Assembly (NCBI GenBank): GCA_029255685.2
Contig: CM055316.2
Location: 66,541,237 to 66,605,236 of the forward strand
Origin: Silene conica
Taxonomy: Eukaryota; Streptophyta; Magnoliopsida; Caryophyllales; Caryophyllaceae
Direction: 5' to 3'
Length of the DNA: 64,000 nucleotides
Position numbers and translations under genes: made by a program. Positions 1-12,100 of this stretch are shown piece by piece. Position 1 is the first letter of the stretch; each line of letters begins with the position of its first letter. The notes beneath the pieces were generated by a model that saw only the letters and a program-made list of their open reading frames with translations, was not told the DNA's origin and did no database searches.

Positions 1-703
1 GGATAGGCCAAGCATTGGAAGTAGCGAGACTGAGTACGGTCCGAATAGTATGTGGGCTTGACAACGGGACTGAAGGTGTCATCGCAATCAACTCCTACCT
101 GTTGTGTCTTACCATTAACGACAAGACGGGCTTTGTAGCGTTGAAGGGAGCCATCTGCATGAAATTTATGACGAAACAACCACATACAACGGATAATAGA
201 TGCATCATTCGGACGAGGGACCAAGTCCCATGTATGATTCTCCTTTAATGAGGAAAATTCGTCCTGCATAGCATTGTTCCAGTTTGGGTCGGTCAAGGCA
301 AGGTGAGGGGATTTGGGTAATGGTGAGATGGAAGTGGTGACAGCAAAGGCTGATTTTGGCTCTTTCGGTTTAAAAATCCCATTTTTGGCGCGGGTGGTCA
401 TGTGATGCGGTGGTGGTTGTGGTGGTGGTGGGGGTGGTGGTGGAGAGGGGGAGGTGGTGGCGGAAGTATGGGAGGCAGGGGTAAGGGGGTTTGTGGCAGC
501 GGGGGAAGAGCAGGGGAGGTAAGAGGAGTCGCGGCAGGGGATGTTTGCGGGGAGTTTTGGTTACGGTGGTCAGGTGGGTGGGGTGGGAAAGTGGCTGTTT
601 GAGGGATAGGTACTGGAGCCGTGATAGAGTCATAGAGGAGAGGGTTAAGGGTCTCATGGGATGGGTCAAAGAAGGTATAGGAGGCTGACTCGGATTGGGA
701 TAG
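1..703 (-). pseudogene. Copia pol remnant: linker and start of reverse transcriptase, frameshifted
   Basis: On the minus strand, about 313-703 encodes a Pro/Ser/Thr/His-rich linker with (CCA/CAC)n low complexity, as usual between Copia integrase and RT. About 1-312 encodes the RT start: a motif of the type DPNWNNAMQDEFSSLKENHTW, then a Copia-typical stretch around YKARLVVNGKTQQVGVD and FSPVVKP. After FSPVVKP, near positions 40-55, the frame shifts by one base and the familiar continuation is in another frame, so this RT is broken. The catalytic core lies outside the window. Confidence 0.85.
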
Positions 704-3700
704 CACTAGTAGAAAACACCCCTACGGTGTCGGTTATAAATGACCTTTTGTGGCGGTTTTGAGAGGTTTAGGGTGCGTCGTATATCGCGGCGTCGTATAA
801 AGTTTACAACCGTCGTATAAAGTTTCTACAACCGTCGTTATAGACTTATAAACACGACGTTTGTTTGTTTTACAGCCGTCGTTAAATGTTCTAAAAACTG
901 CCACTATAGCTACAGAACCGTCAGGAAAAGTATTTATCATGTCGGTTTCCTTTCAAAAAACGCCACTAAAGATAATTAAAATGTCGATTCTTTGGTGTTA
1001 AACCGTCATTAATAGTTCTAAAAACCGTCGCTATAGGCGTTTGAAAGCTAATTTACTGCTGAAACATGTTTTCTATTACGACAGTTGTAATTATTGAACC
1101 GCCGAGAAAGGTAGTTATAATCTCGGTTACCTTCCAAAAACCGCCATTAAAGATTATTACAATGTTTGTTGTTTTGTGAAAAACCGTCATTAAAAGCGAA
1201 CTTATTTACCCCTATTACGTCGGTTTTAACGAAACCATCGTAACAATTATATATAATATGAAAATTTCTACGGAAATTTCAGCTACACCTCCCAATAAAT
1301 TTGATAATTCGAAATGCTATATGAACAGAATTAAACCTGTAAATAGAAATGTAACCACATAAATAGTATTCCAAACAATATTTGTCCAACAAATGTACAC
1401 CAATCTTGCATCACATCCAACGTAACAATATCATCTTCACTATGACCAAGAATAAATCATAAGTGTATGAATAGCATACACGCTCTAGTTGATAAACTAA
1501 TCTACAAGTTCGCTAAACATTTGGTCGTCCACTCTTCTTTCATCTCATATCCAGCTCGCTGCTAATAATTATGTTGGTACCCCAGCTAAAAAATCTGCAA
1601 AACAAATGAATTTAGACAAGTCTATAACAATGATAAGTAAAATAAAATTTTGAGTCTAAAGACATTCCACAATTGGCTAACACATGAAAAGCATGATAAG
1701 TATTAATCTCGACTGAATCGGATTAATACTTTGTATTTAGAATTCCATCGATTGCAGGTCTAGACATGAAACCTGAGATAGATTATTGTTTTGATTTTTT
1801 GTTTGCAATATTCATTTTACATTTTGTGAGAACATTAATAAATTAATGTAGATAAATAACATAGATTACTTTGGTCTCAATTTGTACCAACATGCTTGGT
1901 TGGAAGTTACCGGGGCTTACTAGACAGCATACGGTTACTGATGTGCAGACCAAAATTTGTATACTGTCTCTTGCAGCATATAACTATGCTATATGGAGGA
2001 TTCGTAAGAGGGCCTGCTGGGAAGGATACTTACGGAATCTTGGCAAAGAATTTGATGAGTTGAGGCATGAAATCATTAGTCGTATCCAAGTTGTGTTTAC
2101 TTTCTTCTTTTAGTATTCTTATTAAAATTCTAATAAGTAAGAGGTGAGGTGCTTCTATATATATACTAAGCAACCTACCCAAGCATAAAATCCTTTCTTA
2201 AAAAATCCACTTGTCTCATTGAACAACTCATCTAGTTACTATATGATGTTAAGTCTCCCTCTTCATAATAAAGCCGAGGCTTATTAATCTTTAAGTTGGC
2301 TGGCCCTAAGAAAGTCACAAAATCCGTTGACATAGCATCGTATCAGAAAGCATCAATGTAAGGCAAGAACCTCCGGTTGCAGGAAGAGTCACAAGTGTAA
2401 AGCACGTAAGTGGTACACTTGATATAAGAATTTCCTTTTAGATAAGTTATAACCCTCCTTCAGACAGTTTGACTCAACTCTTTATGAGAAAAGAATAATC
2501 TTTTCTTAGTATATAAGATAGAGGCTAGTCTACTACCTGCGATCAGCATCTTAATCATCATAAGTCATACATGGATTGATTAAGGTAAAGAGTGGGATTC
2601 TTTTCTTTCTTAAAGGCAATCTCTATCTGTATATTTGTCATAGGCCATAGAGTGACTGTCTTGCACATTAATCCTTACAAGAGAAAAATAGTTATACCGA
2701 TTAAGGTACTAGTAGTTTACCTCAAAATAACATCAATTGCAGCAAAAGCAAACCATACTACTACAGTTTATATCAAGACAACAGTACTTGGCATCATGTT
2801 ACACGGTATTAGCCACGATGTGAGGGTCATCAAAAAACAATACCAATATATATTACTCCACATAATGTGCTTTCAAAGAAATAAATTATGTGCCATACAT
2901 AAAACGGGAAAGTAAAAGCAAGTTTAGAATTATGACTTTCAGGAATGAAACTAGGAGCTCCTCGTCTAATGAGCCTGCCAAAATTCATCAAAAGCTCAAA
3001 TCATAACCATAAAAAGGGGGCAAGAACAGGTTGTTCTGGTTTTTTATTAAATGAGCGATTTCCCTCTTCGTGAAGACTTTCTTTCTTAATGTCGTAAGAA
3101 GGATGTAATTCAGACTAATGTAATAAGGGCCTAGTCCTATTTACTTATATCTTATGGCGCGGGACTAAAAGCTTAAGATTAAAATCCAATAGCAATAAGA
3201 AGAGAATGCAGATGATTATAAATCCATGTGCTCCTAAATAAAATCGAAAAGCTTAAAATTAAAAGAAGCAACCTTGGGAATTGTTGTATTGGTCCTCAAT
3301 GTCGACAATTAGTTCATCGGCATCATCGTCGGAGTAATCAAATCTATAATCTTCCATATTTGCATCTGCCACAGCTTATTACGAATTTTTGGGGGTGATT
3401 GTAGGGTCAGTGCATGGTTCTCGTGAGCAGCGGCACGTGGAAGAAAGGAAAGATGAGTGTGGTCGGTGTTCTGTTGGTGGTTTGGAAGACGGGATGCGGT
3501 GGTGGGCAGGTGAAGGAGGCCTGATGCCGGTGGTTGCCAGAGTTAAATAGTGAGGCGATTGTAAAGAATTTTAGGGTTTGGCTGGGTGAAAATGTAGAAG
3601 ACGAAGGAATCGTAATTGTATTTTTTTTGGAGTTTTATTTATAATTTTTTCTATTAAAGTCGGTTTCAACTAAAAACCGACACAAAAACATATAATGACG

Positions 3701-3979
3701 GTTTTTTAGCCCAAATAATTGTCACTTTGTATTAATTTTTCGCGTCATTCTTAACGTCGTTGTTAATAGAACCGCCGTCATTGACTAATAGTGGCGTTTT
3801 CTATTTGGAACCGTCGTAAAAAGCTTATGTTATCACGCCGGTTCTTACTTAAACCGCCACTATAGACCTTCTACATACATAAATTTTTTCGTCCCGCCAA
3901 TTTATTGAGCCTTTCACGTCGTTTCTATTCGAACCGCCACGATAACTGCGTCGTAATAGGGGTTTTTTCCACTAGTGTA
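704..3979. mobile_element. CACTA (En/Spm) DNA transposon, non-autonomous, with perfect 3-bp TSD
   Basis: The left end begins CACTAGTAGAAAACACCCC and the right end is its inverted counterpart (reverse complement CACTAGTGGAAAAAACCCC). The host trinucleotide TAG lies at 701-703 and again at 3980-3982, the 3-bp duplication typical of CACTA elements. Both ends hold arrays of short subterminal repeats of the type ACCGTCGTTA / AACCGCCACTA in both orientations (about 725-1235 and 3655-3960), the kind of site bound by the element's own proteins. No transposase ORF is visible, so it depends on a partner. It splits the Copia pol region. Confidence 0.93.
1871..2113 (+). pseudogene. LINE ORF2 C-terminal-like relic inside the CACTA element
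   Basis: An 80-codon open frame contains a stretch (DVQTKICILSLAAYNYAIWR, then an E-rich helical tail) that resembles the extreme C-terminus of plant L1-type LINE ORF2 proteins after the zf-RVT region. It has no RT or endonuclease motifs. It may be a captured fragment carried by the non-autonomous CACTA element. Family assignment is from memory only. Confidence 0.35.
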
Positions 3980-6351
3980 GATTCGCGAAGGGGAAAGCGG
4001 TTTCGTCGAACGTGACATGGCGAGACACATAGATACGGCCAGTGGAAAGATCAAGGCATCGATAACCTCGTTGACTTGGGGGATAGCCTAGAAAGACACA
4101 CTTGACGGAACGAGGGGCAAGTTTATGTTGACGGGTGGAGGAGGTGTTCGGGTAACATGCGCATCCGAAAATGCGGAGATGGTCGTAGGAGGGATTTTTG
4201 AGGTAAAGAGCGGAGGTTGGAGTATGGAAATTGAGGGTGGAGGTGGGAAGTATATTGTGAAGATGAGTAGCGACGTGAAGGGCATCGACCCAATATTGTG
4301 GGGGGGGGGGGGACTGAGCCGTGTTGGAGGAGGACAAGGATGATGTTATTTAGGCGACGGATCATACGTTCGGATTTGCCATTTTGTGGGGAAGTTTGTG
4401 GACACGCAAATCGAAACACAAGGCCGTTTTTAATTGCAAAATTGTGAAATGCGCTATTGTCAAATTCGCGACCCATGTCACACTGAAAAGATTTGATTTT
4501 TCGATGAAATTGGGTGAGCACAAAATTACTAAACTGCTGAAATTTGTCAAAAACTTGGGATTTAAATTTAAGGGGATAGACCCAAACGAATTGAGTGAAA
4601 TTATCGATTAGGACCATGTAATATTTATAGTCTTGTTTACTGAGAAGTGGAGATGTCCATAAATCACAATGCACAATATCGAAAGGAGCAATAGTATTGG
4701 AACATGAATCATAAAAGGGAAGTCTTTTGTGTTTGCTAAGTTGACAAGAAGAGCAAAAAGAAGAAAGACTGGTTTTATTACAAGCAATAAATTGATGCGA
4801 GCGTAAGAAACCAACAATAGAGGTCCTGGGATGATCGAGACGAGAGTGCCAAACGTCATGATGGTGAGTGAGGAGGGCTTGTGGCTGACACAGTGAAAGA
4901 GGCGATGGATGGGTGGTGGACACGGGATAGAGCTCGCCAATACTGTCACTCCGCAAAATCGTTTTCCCAGTCGGAATATCCTTCACAGAAAAACCAAATG
5001 GGTCAAATTCTACACTAACATTGTTATCTTTCGTAAATTGACGTACGGAGATGAGGTTTTTGATAATGTTAGGAGCATGTAGGACGTGGTGAAGGTGTAG
5101 GGTACGGGAAGTGGATGATAATTGGGATGTGCCCGAGCCCAAAACAGGGATGCTATGGCCGTTACCGACATAAATAGAACGAATTTTGCTCGAATTAAGC
5201 GGAGTAGAAATCATACCTGGGTCGGATGTTAGATGGGATGATGCACCCGTATCCATGTACCATGGTTCCACGTGATTTTGCACCGATAAAGCCTGGAACG
5301 ATTGACTCAAATCAGTAGGTTGAGGAGTCTCTGTTTCCATGACATACGCATGTCCTTGAGAGCGAGGGGGTTGATTGCGGTAAGGGCGAGTTTGGTGAGT
5401 GGGTTGGGTGGGCCATGGTTGAGTCCAGCCGGGGTATGTGGGATAAGGGCATGGTGGTGGTGTCCATGGAGAGGGCCAGGCTGAAGGTGGAGGCCAGGGG
5501 GATGATTGAGGGGTTTGTGGGGAAGAGGTGGTTTGGCGTTGGTTGTTGTTATGGCGGTTGGAATTGTGGTTATTGTTATGACGACGATAGTTGTTATTAT
5601 GGCGATTGTTATGGTTGTTGGGTTGCCGTGAAGGACTGGGTTGGGTGGCTTTGGGTGGTTTAGTCCACGGGTCAGCAAGTGGGGCGGCAGGGGCTGCCAA
5701 AGCAGTGGCCGTGGCACCAGATTCTTCGCGGCCAGCAGTGCGGTGTTGCTTAAGTTCGAGCATATTTCGGGCAGTCTCGAAAGTAGGAGTAGTTTGATTA
5801 ATATAAGATGCGACGGTGTCATACTCACTTGGTAAGCCACAGACCAACTGAATGACAAGGCGGCGGTCAGAGACGGCGGCGTCGACATCTTTAAGCATCC
5901 CGGCAAGTTCACGGAGACGCTGACAATAGGCCTCCAACGATGGCATATTTTCAAGACGAAGTGTGTTGAATTCTTCCTCAAGGGCAGCGGCACGGGCACC
6001 CTTATTGTTGTTGAAGATGTTTTCGACGCGGAGCCACGCCTCGCGAGCGGTTGATTCATCTTCAAGAACACGAGGAAGAAGATCGTCACTGAGTGTGCCA
6101 TATATCCATTGTAACACACGAGCGTCAACTTCATACCAAGATGCGTATGTTTCGTCAGTCTCGGAGGGTGCAGGTGTGCCATCGATGTGAGACAACACCT
6201 TGTAGCCGCGCGCATGAAGTTTGAATAAGCGAACCCATGACGCATAAGTTACTTTCGTGCCGTCGAGAACACGAACTTTATGTTGGATATTTGAGACAGT
6301 AAAAACAGGGTGGAGGCTGGGTTTGGATGAAGAAGAATTATCATTGGTCAT
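3980..6351 (-). pseudogene. Copia gag-protease-integrase ORF, frameshifted
   Basis: A long frame starts at 6351 and stays open for 742 codons to 4123. In order it shows a UBN2-type gag (residues ~20-210), an Asn/His- then Pro-rich region without a clear CCHC knuckle (~235-330), the protease motif DTGASSH (~367), a GAG-pre-integrase H-H-C-C segment (~500-537) and an integrase core with D563, D625 and E661 candidates. Near 4301-4312 there is a G-run (C-run on the coding strand); the integrase continues in another frame (4337-3972) that matches the family to the CACTA junction at 3980. One slippage-type indel therefore breaks the polyprotein. The ATG at 6351 lies 75 bases downstream of the LTR/PBS junction. 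Confidence 0.9.
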
Positions 6352-6417
6352 GGTGTTTGGTGCGTGAGGCAGGGGGTCACAGGAACGAGGGGAGATCGAA
6401 ACCTCTCCTTAGGCAAA

Positions 6418-6425
6418 TGATACCA
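6418..6425 (-). other. Primer binding site of the Copia element
   Basis: On the minus strand the LTR ends in TAACA and is followed without a gap by TGGTATCA, the start of the canonical initiator tRNA-Met complement used by plant Copia elements. Match beyond eight bases is poor. Confidence 0.7.
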
Positions 6426-6800
6426 TGTTAATAAACTAATTTCCTGATTATTCATAAAGAAAGAGTACAATATATATACAACTTACAAACCTTGATTCAA
6501 GGATTCTAATCCTTGGAATTCTACACTAATTAATACTCCCTCCGAGTCGGAGTGTTGGTTCATGTTTCCCTTTTGATGCGAGTTTAGTGATGGTTCCTCT
6601 TTCCCTTTTTGGTAATTTTTTTGTGGTCCAAAATCAATTCAATGTAGGGTAGGGTATTTTGTGTGGTCTAAAATCTTTTCCTTATTTTTTGTGTAAAAAG
6701 CAAAGGGAAGCAACACTCTGACTCGGAGGGAGTATCTAATAAAGAGATGCGATGTATTTACAAAATGCAAAGAATGTAGAAGGATGAATATATTCTAACA
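6426..6800 (-). repeat. 5' LTR of the Copia element (178 bp plus a MITE insertion)
   Basis: The segment begins TGTTA and ends TAACA, the inverted termini expected of a Copia LTR; on the coding strand it starts TGTTAGAATATATTC. It abuts the primer binding site. A 197-bp Stowaway MITE (6536-6732) lies inside; without it and one TA copy the LTR is about 176-178 bp, short but normal for this group. Confidence 0.8.
6536..6732. mobile_element. Stowaway-type MITE (Tc1/mariner-like) in the Copia LTR
   Basis: The termini are CTCCCTCCGAGTCGGAGTG on the left and the near-perfect inverted copy ending CTGACTCGGAGGGAG on the right. TA dinucleotides flank both ends (6534-6535, 6733-6734). Internal sequence includes a TTTGTGGTCCAAAATCAATT stretch shared with the MITEs at 33711-33907 and 47184-47379, so these belong to related families. 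Non-coding. Confidence 0.88.
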
Positions 6801-7045
6801 AAGATTATTACCCAACTCTAATGTGGATCTATTTCATGCACTAGTTTTATCCTTTTTATTTCGTATCTTATTTAGTTTATGCTCATTATTTATTTAGGTA
6901 AGAGTAAAAATTAATGTACGATGTATAACATAAATATTATTTAGCGGCCGTTAAGATTTAGGGGTTCAATTACTACCCGTGACGGAAAAAAGTTGAATCA
7001 TTCCTATCATTGTACTTCCATACTCTAAAAATCCATGAATCCACC

Positions 7046-7052
7046 TATATAA
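7046..7052 (+). promoter_or_regulatory. Candidate TATA box of the CYP94 gene
   Basis: TATATAA lies 61-67 bases upstream of the ATG at 7113, implying a 5' leader of roughly 30-40 bases. Inferred from sequence and spacing only. Confidence 0.5.
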
Positions 7053-7112
7053 GTCATATCGAAGACCTCCACACGAAAGAATCATATAATTCAGTCTTAA
7101 TAACCAAAAGAA

Positions 7113-8645
7113 ATGGAGACATCTCCCATTTTATACTTAAACATCCTCCTTACAACTCTTATCTTCATCCTTGTGTCCATCCTTTTCCACTACACCCATC
7201 AAAACCAACATGGTTTCAAACTATACCCTTTCTTTGGAACCCTCCCTGACTTCCTACGCTACCGCCATCGCTTTCTCGATTGGACCACCACCGTCCTCGC
7301 CCACCACCCCACCCACACCGCTGTCTTCTTCCGCCCCGGCAAGGTTCATGGTATCCTGACCGCCAACCCCATCGTAGTGGAACATGTTCTCAAGAATAAC
7401 TTCCTGAATTACCCTAAAGGTCCCAAGTTTAGCGCCCTTTTGTTCGATTTTCTCGGTGTTGGGATATTTAACGTTGATGAAGAGCTCTGGAAGCACCAGC
7501 GGAAAACCGCTAGCTTTGAGTTTAACAAGAGGTCGTTAAAGACCTTTTTGTTAGATGTCACACGTTCTGAGATCTCGACCCGGTTAATCCCGCTTTTAGA
7601 GCGGGCTTCCTCCGAGTTGAGTGCAGTGTTAGACATGCAGGACGTCTTGGAACGGTTTGCTTTCGATAGTGTTTGTAATTTGGCTTTTAATGTGGACCCG
7701 GGTTGTTTATCTGGGTCGGGTCAAGGTGAGTCCGAGTTTATGCGGGCTTTTGAAGAAGCGTCTACTCTTAGTTCGGGTCGGTTCATGTACGTGTTACCGG
7801 TTTTGTGTACGGTTAAAAAGTTTTTTAATGTTGGGTCGGAGAAAAGACTAAAAGAAGCAATTCGTACCGTTCATGTTTATGCTGACAATATCATACGGTC
7901 GAGGTTGGAAGAAATCAGAAATGGTGGTCATCAGAATAATAATCGTCATGATTTATTATCTCGTTTCATTGAAAGTAGTGATAGTAATTCATATGATTCT
8001 AAATTTCTTAGAGATGTGGTGATAAGTTTTATCTTAGCCGGTCGTGATACCACGTCATCCGGGTTGAGTTGGTTTTTCTGGTTATTATCCTCTAACCCGA
8101 CCGTTTTAGAGAAGATTCGGACTGAAGTGAGAAATGTCCGAACCCGGGCAGGGAAACGAGTGGGGGACACATTCGACTTCGATGAGCTTAGAGAAATGAA
8201 TTACTTGCATGGTGCATTATCCGAGACTTTACGGTTATACCCGCCCGTTCCCGTTGACACAAGGACGTGCTTGGAGGACGATATCTTAGCCGACGGTACA
8301 GCCATTAAGAAGGATTGGTTTGTAACGTATCATACATACGCAATGGGGAGAATAGAGAGCATATGGGGGGAAGACTGTTTACAATTTCGGCCGGAGCGTT
8401 GGGTGGATGAAAACGGGGTTTACAAGCCGGAAAATCCATTCCGGTTTCCAGTATTCCATGCCGGACCAAGGATATGTCTAGGGAAGGAAGTGGCATACAT
8501 ACAAATGAAGTCGATAGTGGCGTGTGTGGTGGAACAATATGAAATAGATGTGTTAGAAAAGGAGAATCGTCCAGAGTTTTTGCTGTCTTTGACATTAAGG
8601 ATGAAAAAAGGACTACCCGTGAAGATAAGGAAGATAAATGTTTGA
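7113..8645 (+). CDS. Cytochrome P450, CYP94 family (fatty-acid / oxylipin omega-hydroxylase type)
   Basis: Intronless 510-codon gene, complete from ATG to TGA, with the size and single-exon structure usual for CYP94. An N-terminal membrane anchor (residues ~8-27) places it on the ER. P450 landmarks are intact: I-helix AGRDTT (~309-314), ExxR as ETLR (371-374), PERW (427-430) and the heme-binding loop FHAGPRICLG with Cys455. The stretch from YPKGPKF to WKHQRKTASFEFN is typical of CYP94. Known members omega-hydroxylate medium/long-chain fatty acids (CYP94A), or oxidise jasmonoyl-isoleucine (CYP94B, CYP94C); by eye this copy looks nearer CYP94A/D than CYP94C, so a fatty-acid substrate is the better guess. 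Substrate and subfamily remain inference. The ATG is the first in frame after the TATA box. Confidence 0.96.
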   Translation: METSPILYLNILLTTLIFILVSILFHYTHQNQHGFKLYPFFGTLPDFLRYRHRFLDWTTTVLAHHPTHTAVFFRPGKVHGILTANPIVVEHVLKNNFLNYPKGPKFSALLFDFLGVGIFNVDEELWKHQRKTASFEFNKRSLKTFLLDVTRSEISTRLIPLLERASSELSAVLDMQDVLERFAFDSVCNLAFNVDPGCLSGSGQGESEFMRAFEEASTLSSGRFMYVLPVLCTVKKFFNVGSEKRLKEAIRTVHVYADNIIRSRLEEIRNGGHQNNNRHDLLSRFIESSDSNSYDSKFLRDVVISFILAGRDTTSSGLSWFFWLLSSNPTVLEKIRTEVRNVRTRAGKRVGDTFDFDELREMNYLHGALSETLRLYPPVPVDTRTCLEDDILADGTAIKKDWFVTYHTYAMGRIESIWGEDCLQFRPERWVDENGVYKPENPFRFPVFHAGPRICLGKEVAYIQMKSIVACVVEQYEIDVLEKENRPEFLLSLTLRMKKGLPVKIRKINV

Positions 8646-9114
8646 TGGGAAAAGAATCGGAAGTTTGTTTAGATCCGTTTCACAACCAATACAGTATAAA
8701 AGCAACAAAGGATCTAAACAACTACGGAGTACGCAAAAACCTCTACAGTTTTATACTCCTATGTAATTCTCTTAATTTCTTGGAATAAATATGCTGTCAA
8801 CTTCTTATCCAATGATTGTTGCTCTACTTTTTGCATCCATCACTTTTGAATTACGCCTTAATTTCATATAACACGAGGAGCAACACAGTTTTCATCACGA
8901 GTCATCAGCTAAAGGGAATTTTCTCTGCTCAATCATCTTTTACAAAACTAGGTCAAGAGTCAAGACATGTGGGCACTCAAAAAGCCAATTGGAACCATGA
9001 ATGCCAATGCCAAAAGCTAGGTTCTAACGCCTGAGATCAATTCTCGTCTATGGTTCAAAATCGCGGGCTGATTTTGTCAAATAACATCCACAAAATGAAT
9101 AAATGGACTTAGCT
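8646..9114. other. Convergent intergenic region between CYP94 and P5CR
   Basis: Holds the 3' flanks of two genes transcribed toward each other. No ORF with recognisable content, no RNA gene and no transposon end seen. Confidence 0.6.
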
Positions 9115-12100
9115 TTAGGAAAGTTCTCGGCCACGTTTAGCCGCTGCCACCACAGCGTTCATGATTGTGCCACGGAATCCACCTTTCTCTAGTTCATGAA
9201 TGCCAGCAATTGTTGTCCCTCCAGGTGATGCTACATCATCTTTCAGCTGACCAGGATGTTTACCACTGTTAACAGCCATGGATGCTGCTCCCAGCACCTG
9301 GCATTATACAAATACAAATACAAATACAGGTCAATGGTCATATGTCTTATAAAGTCGCAAGGCACGTAAATATTAAGTTTTCCTCTTTAGACTATTTCAT
9401 CTGATTATGTATGTTCGAATATTAGTCTTGGTCAAGTAAAACAACTGAAACATATTTAACCTTTTTAGAAATCGGCTAATCTGCCAAGGAGAAACAACTT
9501 TAACATGGTTACATGGGCATAATAGTAATCTACTTGCTTAAAAGACCCAAACCCCACTTAAACTTTGTGCCAATGAGCAAACATAAACAATCAAATGGAA
9601 AAGATGATGGATTTTCGTAAGATTTTTACCTTTTACAGGCTTTCGTCAGTTAGAGGTCTGAGCTACTTATGCTTTAATTCAAACCGATCATTATATTGGA
9701 CACTTGACAGTCGGACACTCCCATTATTTGTAGACATTTGGACAATATGTGTTCAAAGACCTAAACCTAAGGAATACTTTAGGATGTGCGTTGGAGTTGG
9801 TGAACATCGGCGACATAGTATTATCTCCATCACACTTTCAAAGACCTTTTGTGGCTGAAGAATATGTGTTTATGAAATAGGAAGTATCGCTAAAATAATG
9901 AAATATATACCTGAACTCCAGAAGCAATATAGTTGAAGCACAGAAAGGAATAAAAAATAGGGACTTACAGTTTGCGCAGCTAATCCGTTGGCAAGATCTC
10001 GGGGAAGACCAGCAGCTACTCCTCCATCAGCCAGGGCTTCAATAGCCAAAAATATATATGCTGGGCCACTTCCGCTGCACGTCACGCAGACAAATAAATT
10101 TGAATAAACTCCCTTTTGATAAACTTTCAAGTTTCATCTACAGGTTCTTACAAGTTTTGGGATCCAACTTACCTAAGACCAGTAACTGCATCAAACAATT
10201 TTTCATCAGCTCTCCAGACCTTGCCAATTGCTCCAAATAATTTTGCAATTAACTCACCATCCTCTTCAGTTGCTGTTCCCCCCAAGCTTATCACTATGAC
10301 ATTTCCACGCATTAGAACGAATACATATACTTTAGGCGAGTAGGATTACAATTTGAAGACTAGAGACGGTTTAGAGGCAACACCACCAACTTTATTTTAC
10401 CGCATTGCCTCAAAGGCTTCTGTCTATAGTGAGGTTGGGGATTATGCAATTTTCACCCCCTAATCCCCTATGTTGAAACATACAAAGGCACTTTCAGAAA
10501 TGACCAGTAATGAAAATAGTATTTTACTTGAGTAAGGAGTGCTACCTAAATGACAAACACACAGATAACTGAGAAAAGAAGGTTCAACAACACCCAACAG
10601 TACAGATTTGAGTTCCCTACTATAAATGAGTGTAAGAGATTCAAAGGAAGCAGCTTCTGAATCTCGTGATGTTTTGAGTGCTTGAAGAATTTACATGAGC
10701 AGGTAAACTAGAGAATTACTATGAGCTAGTAAGATAGATGTTTACGAGTTTCTAATTTGTAGACTATGATTTCTAAGGCAAACGATTCTGGTGTGCCCTC
10801 TTAAATGTAGTATAATGTATCGATTTCAGGCCTCAAAACAATCATCACATCGCATCTGTTTTCCTCTCTGAACAGTTGCACTTCAATTTGATTTGAAATT
10901 ACTCAGAAACAACATTAAGGACACCGAATGTCAATAACAGGAAAGGTCAGTTGAAAAAAAAAACTGCTACATGAAAAAAAGAGAATAAACAATGGACTAC
11001 AAAATAAACAAGAAAAGATGTCAAGAAGATGGCAATTTAGCCCGTGCAGAGAGCTGACAGCTATACTGTATAGTTGTATTTTGTGAATATCATTGCATTT
11101 AGCAAAAAGCTATAACAGAGGCAAACTCAGCTTCGATTAACACTTTGAGAAATTAATCGGACACTAAAACTTGGATGAAAACCTGATGCAGCCATTCCAA
11201 CAGCAGCTGGTGTGTTAGGCATCACCCGAACAAAACGGCTATGTCCAGCCCATTCCTGTTAATAAATGCAACAAAAACTGATAAACAAGAGTCAACAATC
11301 TTGGCAACTACACATTATAGCACCATACAAAAATAAAGCTTTAAAAAACTGTACATTTTCCAGCTAGTCGTAAAACAGTAAAACACTTGCTTATTGGGAT
11401 CCACTGAATGCGAAGAATGCCAACAAATAGGCCAATGAACTCACATACAAGGACACTACCAAGAAACCTAGAAACCAATGCCACAACGAAAACACCAAAA
11501 CGCCCATATAGCAATGCAACTCCGCATGTAGTTCTAAATATTTAAATGATCAAAAACAATTTACAGTGAACACTATCTACCCAATCACAGCAAGAACTGT
11601 CCTTCCTCATTAATAGTCTACATACACTATAAGTGTTAGCTTTTACGGAGTACTATAGAGTCTATAGCACAGTAACTACCAACAGTACACACACCTGTAA
11701 ATCTTTCAATTTTGTTCCAGCAACAACTGATACCAACAGTTGATTCCCGGAGAAATATGGTTTCAACTTTAGCACCACATCCTTAACTGCATCAAAACGT
11801 GAGCAGAATCACCAGATTATGTACAAATTTTAAAGCATACTCCGTAGTCATAAACAGATTGCAAGTAAACTATATAGATAGAAGCATTAAAGTTTTAGAC
11901 ATCATAGTGTGAGCATTCTATATAAGAGAACACTAAAAGTGTACTAGGATAAAGCAGTACCGATTTGAGGCTTCACAGATAGTACAATAACATCACATTC
12001 TTCCACCACCTGCATAAAAAAGCAATATTAATTAAAATCAAAATTGCAACCATCAAACGTCAGAGCAACACTCAATCCCGGATCTCATAGTTTAAAACTA

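Larger units (their letters stand above)
1..6800 (-). mobile_element. Ty1/Copia LTR retrotransposon, left part off window, interrupted by a CACTA element
   Basis: Read on the minus strand, the element runs from a 5' LTR (6800-6426) and primer binding site through gag, protease, integrase and a low-complexity linker into reverse transcriptase, which leaves the window at position 1. The gag-protease-integrase-RT order is diagnostic for Copia. Positions 704-3979 are a later CACTA insertion; without it and one copy of its TAG duplication the integrase tail and linker join directly. The copy is dead: there is a frameshift in a C-run in integrase, another in RT, and the LTR carries a MITE. The 3' LTR is not in the window. 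Confidence 0.93.

Noticed and set aside
370..706. Overlapping frames rich in Pro/His/Thr on one strand and Gly/Trp on the other
   Set aside because: They are low-complexity readings of the CCA/CAC-rich linker of Copia pol; only the minus-strand linker has biological meaning.
7254..8595. Minus-strand frames inside the CYP94 gene
   Set aside because: Shadows of the intact P450 frame with no recognisable domain.
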